From Opitutus sp. GAS368 (GTDB taxonomy: Bacteria > Verrucomicrobiota > Verrucomicrobiia > Opitutales > Opitutaceae): a stretch of 64,000 nt of DNA. Below, piece by piece: positions 46,503 through 55,336 of this stretch. The notes under the pieces are model-generated. The model searched no databases, was not told the origin of the DNA, and worked only from the letters and a program-made list of their open reading frames with translations. Positions within the stretch are counted from its first letter, which is position 1. Each line of letters begins with the position of its first letter. The translations under genes were made by a program, and so were the position numbers. The DNA is taken from the NCBI RefSeq assembly GCF_900104925.1, contig NZ_LT629735.1, positions 3,703,001 to 3,767,000 of the forward strand, in the 5' to 3' direction.

Positions 46503-47678
46503 TCAGGACGGTTCCGTCCCGGGCAGGATGAGGCTGGCGTCGAACGGCAGGTCCACATGGATGAGGCTGCGGTTGAGCACGGTGGGATCGGGCCGGCGCA
46601 GGCAGAATCCATAACCGTCGCCGAGCGCGACGTGGCTCTGGGCGTTTTCGTCCAACAGCGGGTGGTAGAAAAGCCGGCCCGCCCGGGCGAGCGAGGTATC
46701 CTCGGCGACAATGGCGACTTCGCCCAGCCGGCGGGCGCCTTCGTCAGTATCAAGCAGCTGCTTCAACAGGTCCGCCCCGGTGCGGGCCTGCGCGGCCGTG
46801 ACCCGGCCGCGTTTGAACTCAAGTTCGATGCCGCTGATCACGGCTCCACCGTAACTGATCGGGCGCGAAATGCGCACCGTGCCTTCGGCGGAGTCCCGGT
46901 GCGGGGCCGTGAAGACCTCTTCGGTGGGCAGGTTCGCGACGAATGATGTGCCGGATTGGGTGGTGAGCTGGGCGGTTCGCCAGATGTGTCCGGGGGGCAG
47001 CGTGACCGTGAGGTCGGTGCCTTCGCCCTTGTAGCGCAATGACGTCAATTGCCGTGCGTTCAGCGCGTCGCGGCGCTGGCGGAGCAGGCGCAAATGAACC
47101 TGCCAGGCGGCGAACGGAGCCGGTTCGTTCACCCGGGTTGCGGTGAAGACCTCCTGCCAGAGCGCCGCGAGCCGCTGCTCCGACGGCAAGTCCGCATAAA
47201 CCGCCTGGGCCCAGGCCGGGCTTGGGGCAGGGGCGACAGTCCAGTTGGTCGCACCCTGCACCAGCTGCTGGGCGACCGGCCCGAAGTGTTCCCAGCCGAT
47301 GCGGCGCAACTCGGCGACGCGCCCGGCCGGCAGGCCGTCGAGCAGCCGCGGTTGGCTGCTTTGGAGGAAGAGCAGGGCGTCGCCCCGCCGCACACCGTCC
47401 GCCAGGCGCCGCGCATTGTTGCCGGCCAGCTGCGCGAAGCCGCGCCAGTCGGCCTTCTCGGCAAATTCGCGCAGCCGCGGGCCATCGCCCCAGATCACCT
47501 CGGCATCGGCGGCGGCCGTCTTGATCACGGTTTCGACAATCACCTCCGTGCTGCGCGCCACGCCCTGCAGTTCGTAGGGCTCGGCAATGAGCAGGCGCTG
47601 GCCGCGCTGGAGGTTTAGGCCCACCCGCACAATGACCTCGGCGAAGGCATGCAGGCGCGGCTCAAAATCAGGCAGCAT
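46503..47678 (-). CDS. M29-family aminopeptidase
   Basis: A 391-residue metallo-aminopeptidase of the AmpS/AmpT (thermophilic aminopeptidase) family. The metal ligands are typically Glu, Glu, His, Tyr, His, Asp; visible candidates are GIELEFKRGRV, FYHPLLDENAQSHVALGDGY and LIHVDLPFD. The motif NLPTEEVFTAPHRDSAEGTV is the family signature. It is cytosolic by lack of a signal. It lies between a P-loop kinase (42 bp upstream) and the ECF sigma gene (24 bp downstream). A second M29 gene lies at 56642-57757. Confidence 0.92.
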   Translation of the reverse strand: MLPDFEPRLHAFAEVIVRVGLNLQRGQRLLIAEPYELQGVARSTEVIVETVIKTAAADAEVIWGDGPRLREFAEKADWRGFAQLAGNNARRLADGVRRGDALLFLQSSQPRLLDGLPAGRVAELRRIGWEHFGPVAQQLVQGATNWTVAPAPSPAWAQAVYADLPSEQRLAALWQEVFTATRVNEPAPFAAWQVHLRLLRQRRDALNARQLTSLRYKGEGTDLTVTLPPGHIWRTAQLTTQSGTSFVANLPTEEVFTAPHRDSAEGTVRISRPISYGGAVISGIELEFKRGRVTAAQARTGADLLKQLLDTDEGARRLGEVAIVAEDTSLARAGRLFYHPLLDENAQSHVALGDGYGFCLRRPDPTVLNRSLIHVDLPFDASLILPGTEPS

Positions 47679-47720
47679 GCCGAGACTGAGACAGAAATCG
47701 CGAAATCACGGAAGGGCGAA

Positions 47721-48266
47721 TCACGGCCCGGTGAGTTGGAAATGTGCGGCGATCTGCCGGGCGGCTGCACCGGGAGGGGCGGTTCCGGTGTCGATGAGCA
47801 GGTCGGTGCGCGGGATGAGCGGCGAGGCAAAGGTGCCGCGGTCGCGCAGCCGCCGGTAGAGGGCGACGTCGGTGAGCTTCTTGAACCGCCGGCGTTGCTT
47901 CGAGCCGATCCGCTCCTCAATGGCGGTTTCACTCGCCGTCAGGCCGATGGACAGCAGCTGCACCCCGCGGCACGGCAGTTCGGTGAACAGCCAGTCGATG
48001 AACGCCTGCGGGACGGTGTTCTCGGGATTGAAGGTGAAGATGAGGCGCGCCCGGTCCGGCCGGGGGAACTGCGCGAAGAAGTCCCGCCAGAGCCGGTCGC
48101 GCCGCGCCACGAATTCCGGTGTGCCGAACGGGTGCTGCCGGAGCACCTCGTCCACCACCAGGTGGTTGTGGTAGAGCTCGAAGCCGGTGAGCGCAGCGAG
48201 CTCCCCGGCCACCGTATATTTGCCGGCGGCCACCGGGCCGTGCAGGAAGACGAGGTGCAGGCTCAT
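47721..48266 (-). CDS. Small P-loop kinase-like protein
   Basis: A 181-residue protein with Walker A (FLHGPVAAGKYTVAGEL), a shikimate/gluconate-kinase-like layout, a substrate region (ELYHNHLVVDEVL), a lid with many arginines (RIGSKQRRRFKKL) and no transmembrane part. It probably phosphorylates a small molecule, but the substrate cannot be told. Its ATG overlaps the papain-like protease gene by 4 nt, so it is translationally coupled to a secreted protease, an unexpected pairing. The first Met with credible sequence is at 48266. Confidence 0.85.
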   Translation of the reverse strand: MSLHLVFLHGPVAAGKYTVAGELAALTGFELYHNHLVVDEVLRQHPFGTPEFVARRDRLWRDFFAQFPRPDRARLIFTFNPENTVPQAFIDWLFTELPCRGVQLLSIGLTASETAIEERIGSKQRRRFKKLTDVALYRRLRDRGTFASPLIPRTDLLIDTGTAPPGAAARQIAAHFQLTGP

Positions 48267-49384
48267 CCGGATTGCACTTCCAGCAGGATGGCGTCGTTCA
48301 GGTAATTTCGCAGATAGCCGTAGGTCACCGTGCCGTAACCGCCCTGGCCCCACTGCGGCCCCCAGGAATTCTTGAAGAGAAACACCGCGTCCTCGATCCG
48401 TCCCGTCGGGCATTTGTAGCCGACGATGGTGACGGCATGGCCGCCGCCCGACTGGGGCTTCTGGCCGCTCAGGTAACCGGTGCGGATGGACCGGTAATTG
48501 GGCCAGGCCATGCCGACCGGGATCGGCACGCCGGCGTTCAAGGCCTGGACGAGGTTGTTGATGAGTGTCGCGGAATCGCGGCCTGGCAGGCGGTGCACGA
48601 AGACGCGCTGGTGACGTTTCGCTTCCTCGATCACGGCGGGCGGCGGGTTCTCGATGGCGTTGATCTTCGAGCCGAACTTGTTCGGCATGGTGGTTTGCAG
48701 GGGTATGCCGTAGGCGCGCAGCGCCTCGACGACTTCGCTCAGGGCGAAACCTTCATCGGCGTCCTCGGCCGCCTCGCCTCCGGTCGTGCCGCTGGGCGGC
48801 GGGATGTGCTGCACGGTCTGCCGCGCGGCCCAGATAAGGTATTCCTCCGAGAACCGGTCCACGCGGCCGGTAAGCTCGGCGTTTTGGAACTCCAGCGCGC
48901 TGACCACGGCGAAAATCGCGCAGCTCGGGCGATGACCCTGGTCTTTCACCCCCAGGTCGAGCTGCAGGAATTTTGGCCGCAAATCGACCTCGGTCTGCGG
49001 TTCCGTCGGATGCCCGAATTGCTGCAGGAGCCATTCGAAACGGGAAGAAGACTTTTTCGCCGTGGCATGGGCCACGACCGCCGGCTTGGAGGGTGCCGCG
49101 GTCTCCTCCGGCGCCGCGGCGGAGGGATTGTAGTGAAACCGCGCCTGCCACTCGGGCGCGAGATCGCGCAGCCCGATGGACACCATGCCGCCGGTGTGGG
49201 TGATGACGAGCGTGCGGGCGTTGACTGAACGGATGACGACCTGATGGTAGGTCGTGTTGCCGACTGGCAGGTCGCCGAGCCGCGTGCCTGGGGCGAGGAT
49301 CTCGTCGGCCGCAAGACTGTCCAAGATGGTCAGCAGGAAGGCACCGGCCAGATACAGCGGGACAAATCGGTTTAAGCAGGGCAT
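48263..49384 (-). CDS. Secreted papain-like (C1) cysteine peptidase
   Basis: A 373-residue protein. A signal peptide (FVPLYLAGAFLLTILDSLAA) is followed by a region of about 110 residues with an SLA1-like short repeat (VGNTTYHQVVIRSVNARTLV), then the C1 domain. The full catalytic set is present: oxyanion Gln Q149 in KDQGHRPSC, nucleophile C155, H316 in GGHAVTIVGY and N339 in FKNSWGPQWGQGGYG. Family members are usually eukaryotic or lysosomal, with scattered bacterial examples. The ATG at 49384 is preferred over a TTG at 49408 because it leaves a normal signal peptide. First of a leftward run that includes an aminopeptidase. Confidence 0.93.
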   Translation of the reverse strand: MPCLNRFVPLYLAGAFLLTILDSLAADEILAPGTRLGDLPVGNTTYHQVVIRSVNARTLVITHTGGMVSIGLRDLAPEWQARFHYNPSAAAPEETAAPSKPAVVAHATAKKSSSRFEWLLQQFGHPTEPQTEVDLRPKFLQLDLGVKDQGHRPSCAIFAVVSALEFQNAELTGRVDRFSEEYLIWAARQTVQHIPPPSGTTGGEAAEDADEGFALSEVVEALRAYGIPLQTTMPNKFGSKINAIENPPPAVIEEAKRHQRVFVHRLPGRDSATLINNLVQALNAGVPIPVGMAWPNYRSIRTGYLSGQKPQSGGGHAVTIVGYKCPTGRIEDAVFLFKNSWGPQWGQGGYGTVTYGYLRNYLNDAILLEVQSG

Positions 49385-49480
49385 GCGGGACAGATTCACG
49401 TTGGGCAACCGGCCCGGGCGCGCAAGAGTGGGACGACCGTGCGGGAAATATGCGGCCCGGAACGGAAGAGCAGAACCACG

Positions 49481-49999
49481 CTAGCGCAGGAGGTGGAACG
49501 AATCGAGGAAGTGGAGGGCTTCCGGGCTGCTCTCGGTGCCCGACGAGGATAGATACATGATCTGGTAAAGCCGGTGGTCGACCAGGTAGCAGCGCACCCG
49601 GGCGCTGAGTTTGTCCTTCGAGTTGTCCAGGATGTATTCCCAGCCCGATACATCGCCCAGCTTGTGTTCCACCTTGGAGCGGATGACGCCGTTCATGCTG
49701 CTCACCACGTTCTGGATGATGCCCTCATAACTTTTCGCCAGATCCAGCTTCTGGGCGGGGTCGTAATCGTTGTAACTCAGGATGCAGGCCTGGGCGCCAT
49801 CCGCCGACTCATGCGTCAGCATGTGCAGGACGGTTTTCCCGAGCTTGGACTCGGTGGTCGAGTCGGAGCGTTTGACCGGGGACGGAAGGTCCACGGTAAA
49901 CCGCCCGGGGTTGTCGACAATAATCTCGGCGCGGATGGGTCCGGCCCACAGCAGCCCGAGCGTGCAAATCAATCCGACCCAATGCCGGTTGCGTTTCAT
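49481..49999 (-). CDS. Secreted protein of unknown function
   Basis: A 172-residue protein with a signal peptide (VGLICTLGLLWAGPIRA, cleavage near residue 24) and a small mixed domain: RFTVDLPSPVKRSDSTT, ILSYNDYDPAQKLDL, WEYILDNSKDKLSARVRCYL, HRLYQIMYLSS. The layout resembles small periplasmic domains that end in an amphipathic helix (EALHFLDSFHLL). It lies 96 bp upstream of the protease gene on the same strand and 63 bp downstream of fba. No catalytic motif seen. Confidence 0.75.
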   Translation of the reverse strand: MKRNRHWVGLICTLGLLWAGPIRAEIIVDNPGRFTVDLPSPVKRSDSTTESKLGKTVLHMLTHESADGAQACILSYNDYDPAQKLDLAKSYEGIIQNVVSSMNGVIRSKVEHKLGDVSGWEYILDNSKDKLSARVRCYLVDHRLYQIMYLSSSGTESSPEALHFLDSFHLLR

Positions 50000-50062
50000 G
50001 GGCGGAAAGCAATCACACGGGGGGATGCTTGCCAAGCCCGGAGACCGGGCGGAGCCGGCGGC

Positions 50063-51013
50063 CTACTTGCCCAGGCTCTGGCGCAGGGCATCCAGCTGGT
50101 TGGCGGAACCGAGCAGGACGTTGCGGCTGGCGATGAACTTCGCGTATTCCTCGATGAAGATCTTGCCCGGCGGGCGGAAGTCGAATTCCTTGGGATTGTC
50201 GCGGAAGAACTCGCGGTGGACGCGGGTCCAGACGAGGCGGCCGTCGGTGTCGATGTTGATTTTGGTGACGCCGAGCTTGGCGGCGGGAAGGTATTCGTTC
50301 ACGTCGACGCCCATCGAGCCGGCGATCTGACCGCCGGCGGCGTTGATGCGGGCGACCTCGTCCTGCGGGACGGAGGACGAGCCGTGCATGACCAGCGGGA
50401 AGCCGGGCAGGAGGGCCTTGATCTTGGTGAGCACGTCGAAGTGGAGCGACTGCTTGCCCTTGAACTTGAAGGCGCCGTGCGAGGTGCCGATGGCGCAGGC
50501 GAGAGAGTCGCAACCGGTCTGGGTGACGAAGTCCTTGGCCTCGTCCGGATTGGTGAGCATCGCATGCCCTTCATCGACCTTGATGTCCTCCTCGACGCCG
50601 CCGAGCATGCCGAGCTCGGCTTCGACGGAGATGCCCTTGGCGTGCGCCTTGTCGACGACCCGCTTGGTGATCTCGACGTTCCTGGCGAACGGGTCGTGGG
50701 AGGCATCGATCATCACGGAGCTGAAGAAGCCGGAATTGATGCAATCGTAGCAGGTCTCCTCATCGCCGTGGTCGAGGTGCACCGCAAAGATGGCCTCGGG
50801 GAAGATCTCGCTGGCCGCGCGGATGATGGCCTCGAGCATGCGTTTGTCGGTGTATTTGCGCGCGCCCTTGGAAATCTGGATGATGAAGGGAGCCTTCGAC
50901 GCGATGGCGCCCTTGAACAAGCCCATGGCCTGCTCGGCATTGTTGATGTTGTAGGCCCCGACGGCGTATTTCCCGTAGGCGTGTTTGAAGAGCTGCGCAG
51001 TGGTGACGATCAT
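50063..51013 (-). CDS. fba: Class II fructose-bisphosphate aldolase
   Basis: A 316-residue zinc aldolase of glycolysis and gluconeogenesis. Marks are AYGKYAVGAYNINNAEQAMG, the zinc ligands in AVHLDHGDEETC, VMIDASHDPFARNVE, SVEAELGMLGGVEED, GTSHGAFKFKG, LVMHGSSSVP and INIDTDGRLVWT. Length is close to the 305-360 norm. It is alone on its transcript apart from the small secreted gene 63 bp downstream. A hairpin repeat fills the gap to topB. Confidence 0.95.
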   Translation of the reverse strand: MIVTTAQLFKHAYGKYAVGAYNINNAEQAMGLFKGAIASKAPFIIQISKGARKYTDKRMLEAIIRAASEIFPEAIFAVHLDHGDEETCYDCINSGFFSSVMIDASHDPFARNVEITKRVVDKAHAKGISVEAELGMLGGVEEDIKVDEGHAMLTNPDEAKDFVTQTGCDSLACAIGTSHGAFKFKGKQSLHFDVLTKIKALLPGFPLVMHGSSSVPQDEVARINAAGGQIAGSMGVDVNEYLPAAKLGVTKINIDTDGRLVWTRVHREFFRDNPKEFDFRPPGKIFIEEYAKFIASRNVLLGSANQLDALRQSLGK

Positions 51014-51106
51014 GGGAGATGGAGGGAGGGAACACTTAGCGCCGGCAGGAAAGCTGCCACAAGCCTATTGTTGGGCAGGGGTGTCATAGGGGGCATCTTC
51101 TGGAGG

Positions 51107-51174
51107 GGCGGGACTATCAGTCCCGCGGGATATCAGTTTCGCTGCTCCAGATTCGCGGGACTGATAGTCCCGCC
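51107..51174. repeat. 21-bp perfect inverted repeat between topB and fba
   Basis: Arms GGCGGGACTATCAGTCCCGC plus one base at 51107-51127 and the exact complement at 51154-51174. Each arm contains the smaller palindrome GGGACT-ATC-AGTCCC. It may serve as a bidirectional mRNA end for topB. Confidence 0.9.
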
Positions 51175-51183
51175 TCCAGGGAA

Positions 51184-54006
51184 TCACCGCGGCGGGAATT
51201 CGAACTCCGCCTTGTCCTGCTTCTGCGAGAGCACGAGGTAGGCGCTGAACTTGTTGCCGCGCTTGGAGACAAAATTTTCGATGAGGTCGGAGCGGCCGTC
51301 TTCCAGCAGCTTGCGCACCTGCTCGACCGGGATGTCGATTTCGCACAGCTTCTTGGAGAGCTTGAAGACCTGGCGGTTGTCCTGGTCGGGCTTGCGGACA
51401 TAGTAGGCGTCGCCGAGCTCCACCAGCTGGCCCGCGGGCGATTTGCTTTCGCCGAGCACGGTGGCCTTGGAGAGGTCGGCCTTGGCCCGCGCCTTGCGGA
51501 CGACCGGGTTGCCGTCCTTGTCGAGCTTCGGCGCGCGCGGCGGAAACTCCCAGGAGAACTTGCCGCCGTCGCGCTTGAGGAAGGCGCTGAAGGGCCGGCC
51601 TTTCTTCGAGATGAAATTCTCGATCAGGTCCGTCTTGCCCTCGCCGACGAGCTTGATGGCCTGCTCGGGCGGGATCTGCTTCTGGCACATGATGCGGCCG
51701 ACGCGGAAGGTCTGCTCCCAGGTGCCGTCGGGCTTTTTCTCGCGGACGATGAAGCTGCTGCCGCTCTCGCAGATCTCGGCGCCGGTCTTCGGGTCGGTCC
51801 AGAAGGGCGTGAGCGTGGCGATGTCCACCTTGTCCCCGAAGTCGAAGGCGGTCTTCCATTTCCTGGTGGTGACGTCCTTCTTGGTTGCCTTGTCCTTCTT
51901 CGTCTCCTCGACCACCTCCAGCTTGAGCACGGCGGAGAAGCGGTTGCGGGTCTTGTTGGAAATGAAGCCGTCGAGCGGACCGACCGCGCGCTGCTCGACC
52001 AGGGTCCGGACCTCGGATTCCTCCAGCCGGCGGCCGCCGACGATCTTGTAGACCATCAGCGCGCCGTCCTGCGACTTGTAGCCGCGGAGGGTTTCCTTCA
52101 GCGGCTTGTTGTCGGTCGGCGAAATGATGTCGGTTACGCGGGCGACGGAGTCGTCCTCCTCGAAGCCTTTCACGCGCTCCACGATGCCCTTCGTCTCCTT
52201 GACGATCTCGGCCATGAACTTCTCGCGGGAATACTTGTTGTGCTCCATCTCGCGGAGGTGGAACTCCCACTCGCCGGTCATGGCGGGGCTGGTGAGGTTG
52301 TCGACCTTGACGGCGCCGAGGAACTGGAAGAGCTGCTCGGCCTTGGTCGAGGGGACGAGTTCGCGCTGGTTGCGGTCGAGATACTTCTGGTTCACCAGGC
52401 CCTCGATGGTGTCGGCGCGCGTGGCCGGCGTGCCCAGGCCGCGTTCCTTCATCGCCTCGGCGAGTTCCTCGTCGTCCACCAGCTTGCCGGCGCCTTCCAT
52501 GGCGGAGAGCAGCGTGGCTTCCGTGTAGCGCGGTGGCGGACGGGTGCTTTCCTCGTGCAAGGTGGCGTCGAGGGTCCTGGCCTTGGCCTTGTCCTGGGGG
52601 GAAAGCGCGGGCAGGGCCTTCGAATCGGGCGAGTCCTCGTCGACGGTGTTCTTGCCGTAAACCGCGAGCCAGCCGGGCGCCGTGAGCACCTTGCCTTCGG
52701 TCTTGAAGGCGTGGCCGGCGACCGTGCTGATGCGGGTCGTGATGTCGAACTCCGCCACCGGGTGGAACGTGGCGACGAAGCGCCGGGCGATCATGTCGAA
52801 CAGCTTGGCCTCGGCCTCGTCGAGGTGCTTGGCCTCGTGCTGGGTCGGGATGATGGCGAAGTGGTCGGAGACCTGCGCGTTGTTGAAGATGCGCTTGTTC
52901 GGCTGGACCCAGCCCGACTCGAGCACGCGCTCGGCGTGCGGCTTGAGGTCGCCGTGCAGGTTGCCGAGCGTCTGGCGGACGAGCGGGATGTAATCCTCCG
53001 GCAGCGCGCGCGAGTCGGTGCGGGGGTAGGTGATCATCTTGTGCCGCTCGTAAAGGGCCTGGGCGATCTGGAGCGTGCGCTTGGCCGGGAAACCGAAGCG
53101 GCCGTTGGCCTCGCGCTGCAGGGTGGTCAGGTCATAGAGGCGCGGCGGGGCGGAGGTGCTGCCTTTCTTTTCCTCGGTGACGCTGGCGACCGGCTGGCCC
53201 GAGCAGGCGGCGACGATGGCCTCGGCGGTCTGCTTGACCCAGAGGCGGTCAATGCGGTCGTGCTCGTCGTCGTTCTTCTTGAAATCCGGCCGCTGGTAGC
53301 TGCCCTCGTAGCTGCCCTTGGTGATGCCGAAGTTGGCGGTGATGCGCCAGTAGCCGCGCGGCTTGAAATTGCGGATCTCGAGCTCGCGGTTGTAGACGAT
53401 GGCGAGGGTGGGGGTCTGGACGCGGCCGACGGAGGCGACGTTGCCGGCGCGGGAGCCGAACATGCGCTTGGTCAGGGCGCGGGTGCCGTTGATGCCGATG
53501 AGCCAGTCGCTCTCGCTGCGGCAGCGGGCGGCGTCGGCCAGACCCTGCATTTGCGCGGCGCTGCGGAGATGCTTGAAGGCCTCGTTGATGCCCTCGTTGG
53601 TCATCGAGGACATCCAGAGCCGCTGGAAGGGCTTTTTGCACTTCGTCAGCTGGTATATATAGGTGAAGATCAGCTCGCCCTCGCGGCCGGCGTCGCAAGC
53701 ATTGATGACGGTCGTCACGTCCTTGCGGGCCAGCAGCTTCTTGAGCTGGCCGAAGCGCTCCTTGCCCTCGGGCAGGGGCTGCAGCTCGAATTCCTCCGGG
53801 ATGATGGGCAGGGTCTCGAGGCGCCAGAAACCGTATTTCTTCTTGTCGATGTCCTCCGGCATCTGGAGCCCGACCAGATGGCCGACCGCCGACGAAATCA
53901 CGTATTCGTCGTTCTCGTAATGATCGCCCTTCTTCGGGATTTTGCCGAGCGCGCGCGCCAGATCGGCGGCGACGGAGGGCTTCTCGGCAATGATGAGACA
54001 CTTCAT
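51184..54006 (-). CDS. topB: DNA topoisomerase III-type enzyme with extended C-terminus
   Basis: A 940-residue type IA topoisomerase that relaxes or decatenates DNA through a 5'-phosphotyrosine. It has the TOPRIM start MKCLIIAEKPSVAADLARAL, NACDAGREGELIFTYIYQL, SVGRVQTPTLAIVYNRELEI and the active-site Tyr in MITYPRTDSRALP. Length far exceeds E. coli TopB (653). Residues about 650-940 carry repeated modules: SDLIENFVSKRGNKFSAYL, TDLIENFISKKGRPFSAFL and GPLDGFISNKTRNRFSAVL, each followed by FEFPPR-like ends in two cases. These resemble the topoisomerase C-terminal repeat. No zinc cysteines are obvious in them. Confidence 0.95.
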   Translation of the reverse strand: MKCLIIAEKPSVAADLARALGKIPKKGDHYENDEYVISSAVGHLVGLQMPEDIDKKKYGFWRLETLPIIPEEFELQPLPEGKERFGQLKKLLARKDVTTVINACDAGREGELIFTYIYQLTKCKKPFQRLWMSSMTNEGINEAFKHLRSAAQMQGLADAARCRSESDWLIGINGTRALTKRMFGSRAGNVASVGRVQTPTLAIVYNRELEIRNFKPRGYWRITANFGITKGSYEGSYQRPDFKKNDDEHDRIDRLWVKQTAEAIVAACSGQPVASVTEEKKGSTSAPPRLYDLTTLQREANGRFGFPAKRTLQIAQALYERHKMITYPRTDSRALPEDYIPLVRQTLGNLHGDLKPHAERVLESGWVQPNKRIFNNAQVSDHFAIIPTQHEAKHLDEAEAKLFDMIARRFVATFHPVAEFDITTRISTVAGHAFKTEGKVLTAPGWLAVYGKNTVDEDSPDSKALPALSPQDKAKARTLDATLHEESTRPPPRYTEATLLSAMEGAGKLVDDEELAEAMKERGLGTPATRADTIEGLVNQKYLDRNQRELVPSTKAEQLFQFLGAVKVDNLTSPAMTGEWEFHLREMEHNKYSREKFMAEIVKETKGIVERVKGFEEDDSVARVTDIISPTDNKPLKETLRGYKSQDGALMVYKIVGGRRLEESEVRTLVEQRAVGPLDGFISNKTRNRFSAVLKLEVVEETKKDKATKKDVTTRKWKTAFDFGDKVDIATLTPFWTDPKTGAEICESGSSFIVREKKPDGTWEQTFRVGRIMCQKQIPPEQAIKLVGEGKTDLIENFISKKGRPFSAFLKRDGGKFSWEFPPRAPKLDKDGNPVVRKARAKADLSKATVLGESKSPAGQLVELGDAYYVRKPDQDNRQVFKLSKKLCEIDIPVEQVRKLLEDGRSDLIENFVSKRGNKFSAYLVLSQKQDKAEFEFPPR

Positions 54007-54082
54007 GCGGGGGACGAGCCGTTAGCCGGCCCCCGGAGAATTTCAAGCAATACTTTTAAAGTGAATGCGGTTCGGCTTGGTG

Positions 54083-54142
54083 CAGGCCGGGCTTTAGGCC
54101 CGACAAAAACGATGAGTGTCGGGGATAAACCCCGGCCTACAA
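54083..54142. repeat. Second copy of the GGGCTTTAGGCCC element
   Basis: Reads GCCGGGCTTTAGGCCCGACA, then TGTCGGGGATAAACCCCGGC, then CTACAA. It matches the inner part of 16079-16190 in order and sequence with few changes but lacks that copy's outer arms. It lies between topB and the aminotransferase. Confidence 0.9.
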
Positions 54143-54160
54143 AACTAAGAATTGCGCCCC

Positions 54161-55243
54161 TTACTTCACGCCCAATTCCGCCAGCGACGCATCGAGCGCC
54201 TTGAGCAGCGCGGCGATGGTCTCGTCAGTCTCGTCGCCCATGTTCGAGATGCGGAAGGTCTTGCCCTTGAGTTTGCCGTAGCCGCCGTCGATCACGAGGT
54301 GATGCTTCGACTTCAGGAGTTTGTTCAATGCGGCGAGATCGACATTGAGCGTGTTGGCGAAGCAGTTGAGCGTGACCGAGCCGTAGCCTTCCTTCGGGAA
54401 CAGCTTGAAGCCCTTGGCGAACGCCCAGTCGCGGACTTTCTGGTTCAGGCGGACGTGGCGGGCGTAGCGGTTCTCCAGGCCCTCGGCGGCGAAGTCCTCG
54501 AGCTTGGACTTGAGCGCGTAGATGAGCGGGATGACCGGCGTGCTCGGGGTCATGCCGCCTTCGTGGTTCTTCTGGAACTCGAGGAAGTCGAAATAATAGC
54601 CGCGGCCGGTGATGGTGGCGGCCTTGGCGAGGGCGCGCTTGGAGACCGAGAAGATCGACAGGCCCGGCGGCATGGCGAAAGCCTTCTGCGAACCGGTGAT
54701 CATGACGTCGATGCCGAGCTCATCCTTCTTGATCGGCAGAGCGCTGCAGGAGCTGATGGTGTCGACGATGCTGGTGACGTCCGGGAAGTCGCGCAGTACC
54801 GCCATGAGCGCGGGCAGGTCGCTCATGCAGCCGCAGGAGGTCTCGTTGTGGATGAGCGTGACGGCGTCGTATTCGCCGGTGGCGAGCGCGGCGCGCAAGG
54901 CGGCCGGGTCGACGGGCTGGCCCCACTCGGCCTTGAGCGCGCCGGCGGCCAGGCCGCAGCGCTGGGCGACGTCGAGCCACTTGTCGGAGAAGGCGCCGTT
55001 CATGCAGCAGAGCACCTTTTTCTTCACGACATTCCGCAGCGAACCCTCCATCACGCCCCAGGCGCTGCTGGTGCTGAGGTAGACCGGGTCCTTGGTGGAG
55101 AAAACCGCCTGCAGCTGCGGCGTGAGCGACTGGTAGAGCGCGACGAAATCCGTGCTGCGGTGGCCGATCATGGGCTGCGCCATCGCGCGCAAGGTTTTCT
55201 CCGAGACGGCGATCGGGCCGGGAATGAAAAGTTTGTAGCTCAT
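54161..55243 (-). CDS. Class V aminotransferase (alanine-glyoxylate/serine-pyruvate type)
   Basis: A 360-residue PLP enzyme. Marks are KLFIPGPIAVSEKTLRAMAQ, MIGHRSTDF, LSTSSAWGVMEG, LIHNETSCGCMSDL, IVDTISSCSALPI and the PLP Lys K187 in MITGSQKAFAMPPGLS. Class V members of this subgroup act on alanine, serine or glyoxylate; some act on phosphonates. The substrate cannot be decided. The ATG at 55243 is chosen because the family starts with a short YKLFIPGP strand. It is divergent from lpxK. Confidence 0.92.
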   Translation of the reverse strand: MSYKLFIPGPIAVSEKTLRAMAQPMIGHRSTDFVALYQSLTPQLQAVFSTKDPVYLSTSSAWGVMEGSLRNVVKKKVLCCMNGAFSDKWLDVAQRCGLAAGALKAEWGQPVDPAALRAALATGEYDAVTLIHNETSCGCMSDLPALMAVLRDFPDVTSIVDTISSCSALPIKKDELGIDVMITGSQKAFAMPPGLSIFSVSKRALAKAATITGRGYYFDFLEFQKNHEGGMTPSTPVIPLIYALKSKLEDFAAEGLENRYARHVRLNQKVRDWAFAKGFKLFPKEGYGSVTLNCFANTLNVDLAALNKLLKSKHHLVIDGGYGKLKGKTFRISNMGDETDETIAALLKALDASLAELGVK

Positions 55244-55336
55244 GTCGGGTGATGAAGCCGGTGTTGCATGTGGCAAAACCAATGGCTAGCACTGACTCAC
55301 AACCGCCACCTTCGTCGCGTCAAAGCCAATTTGCTC

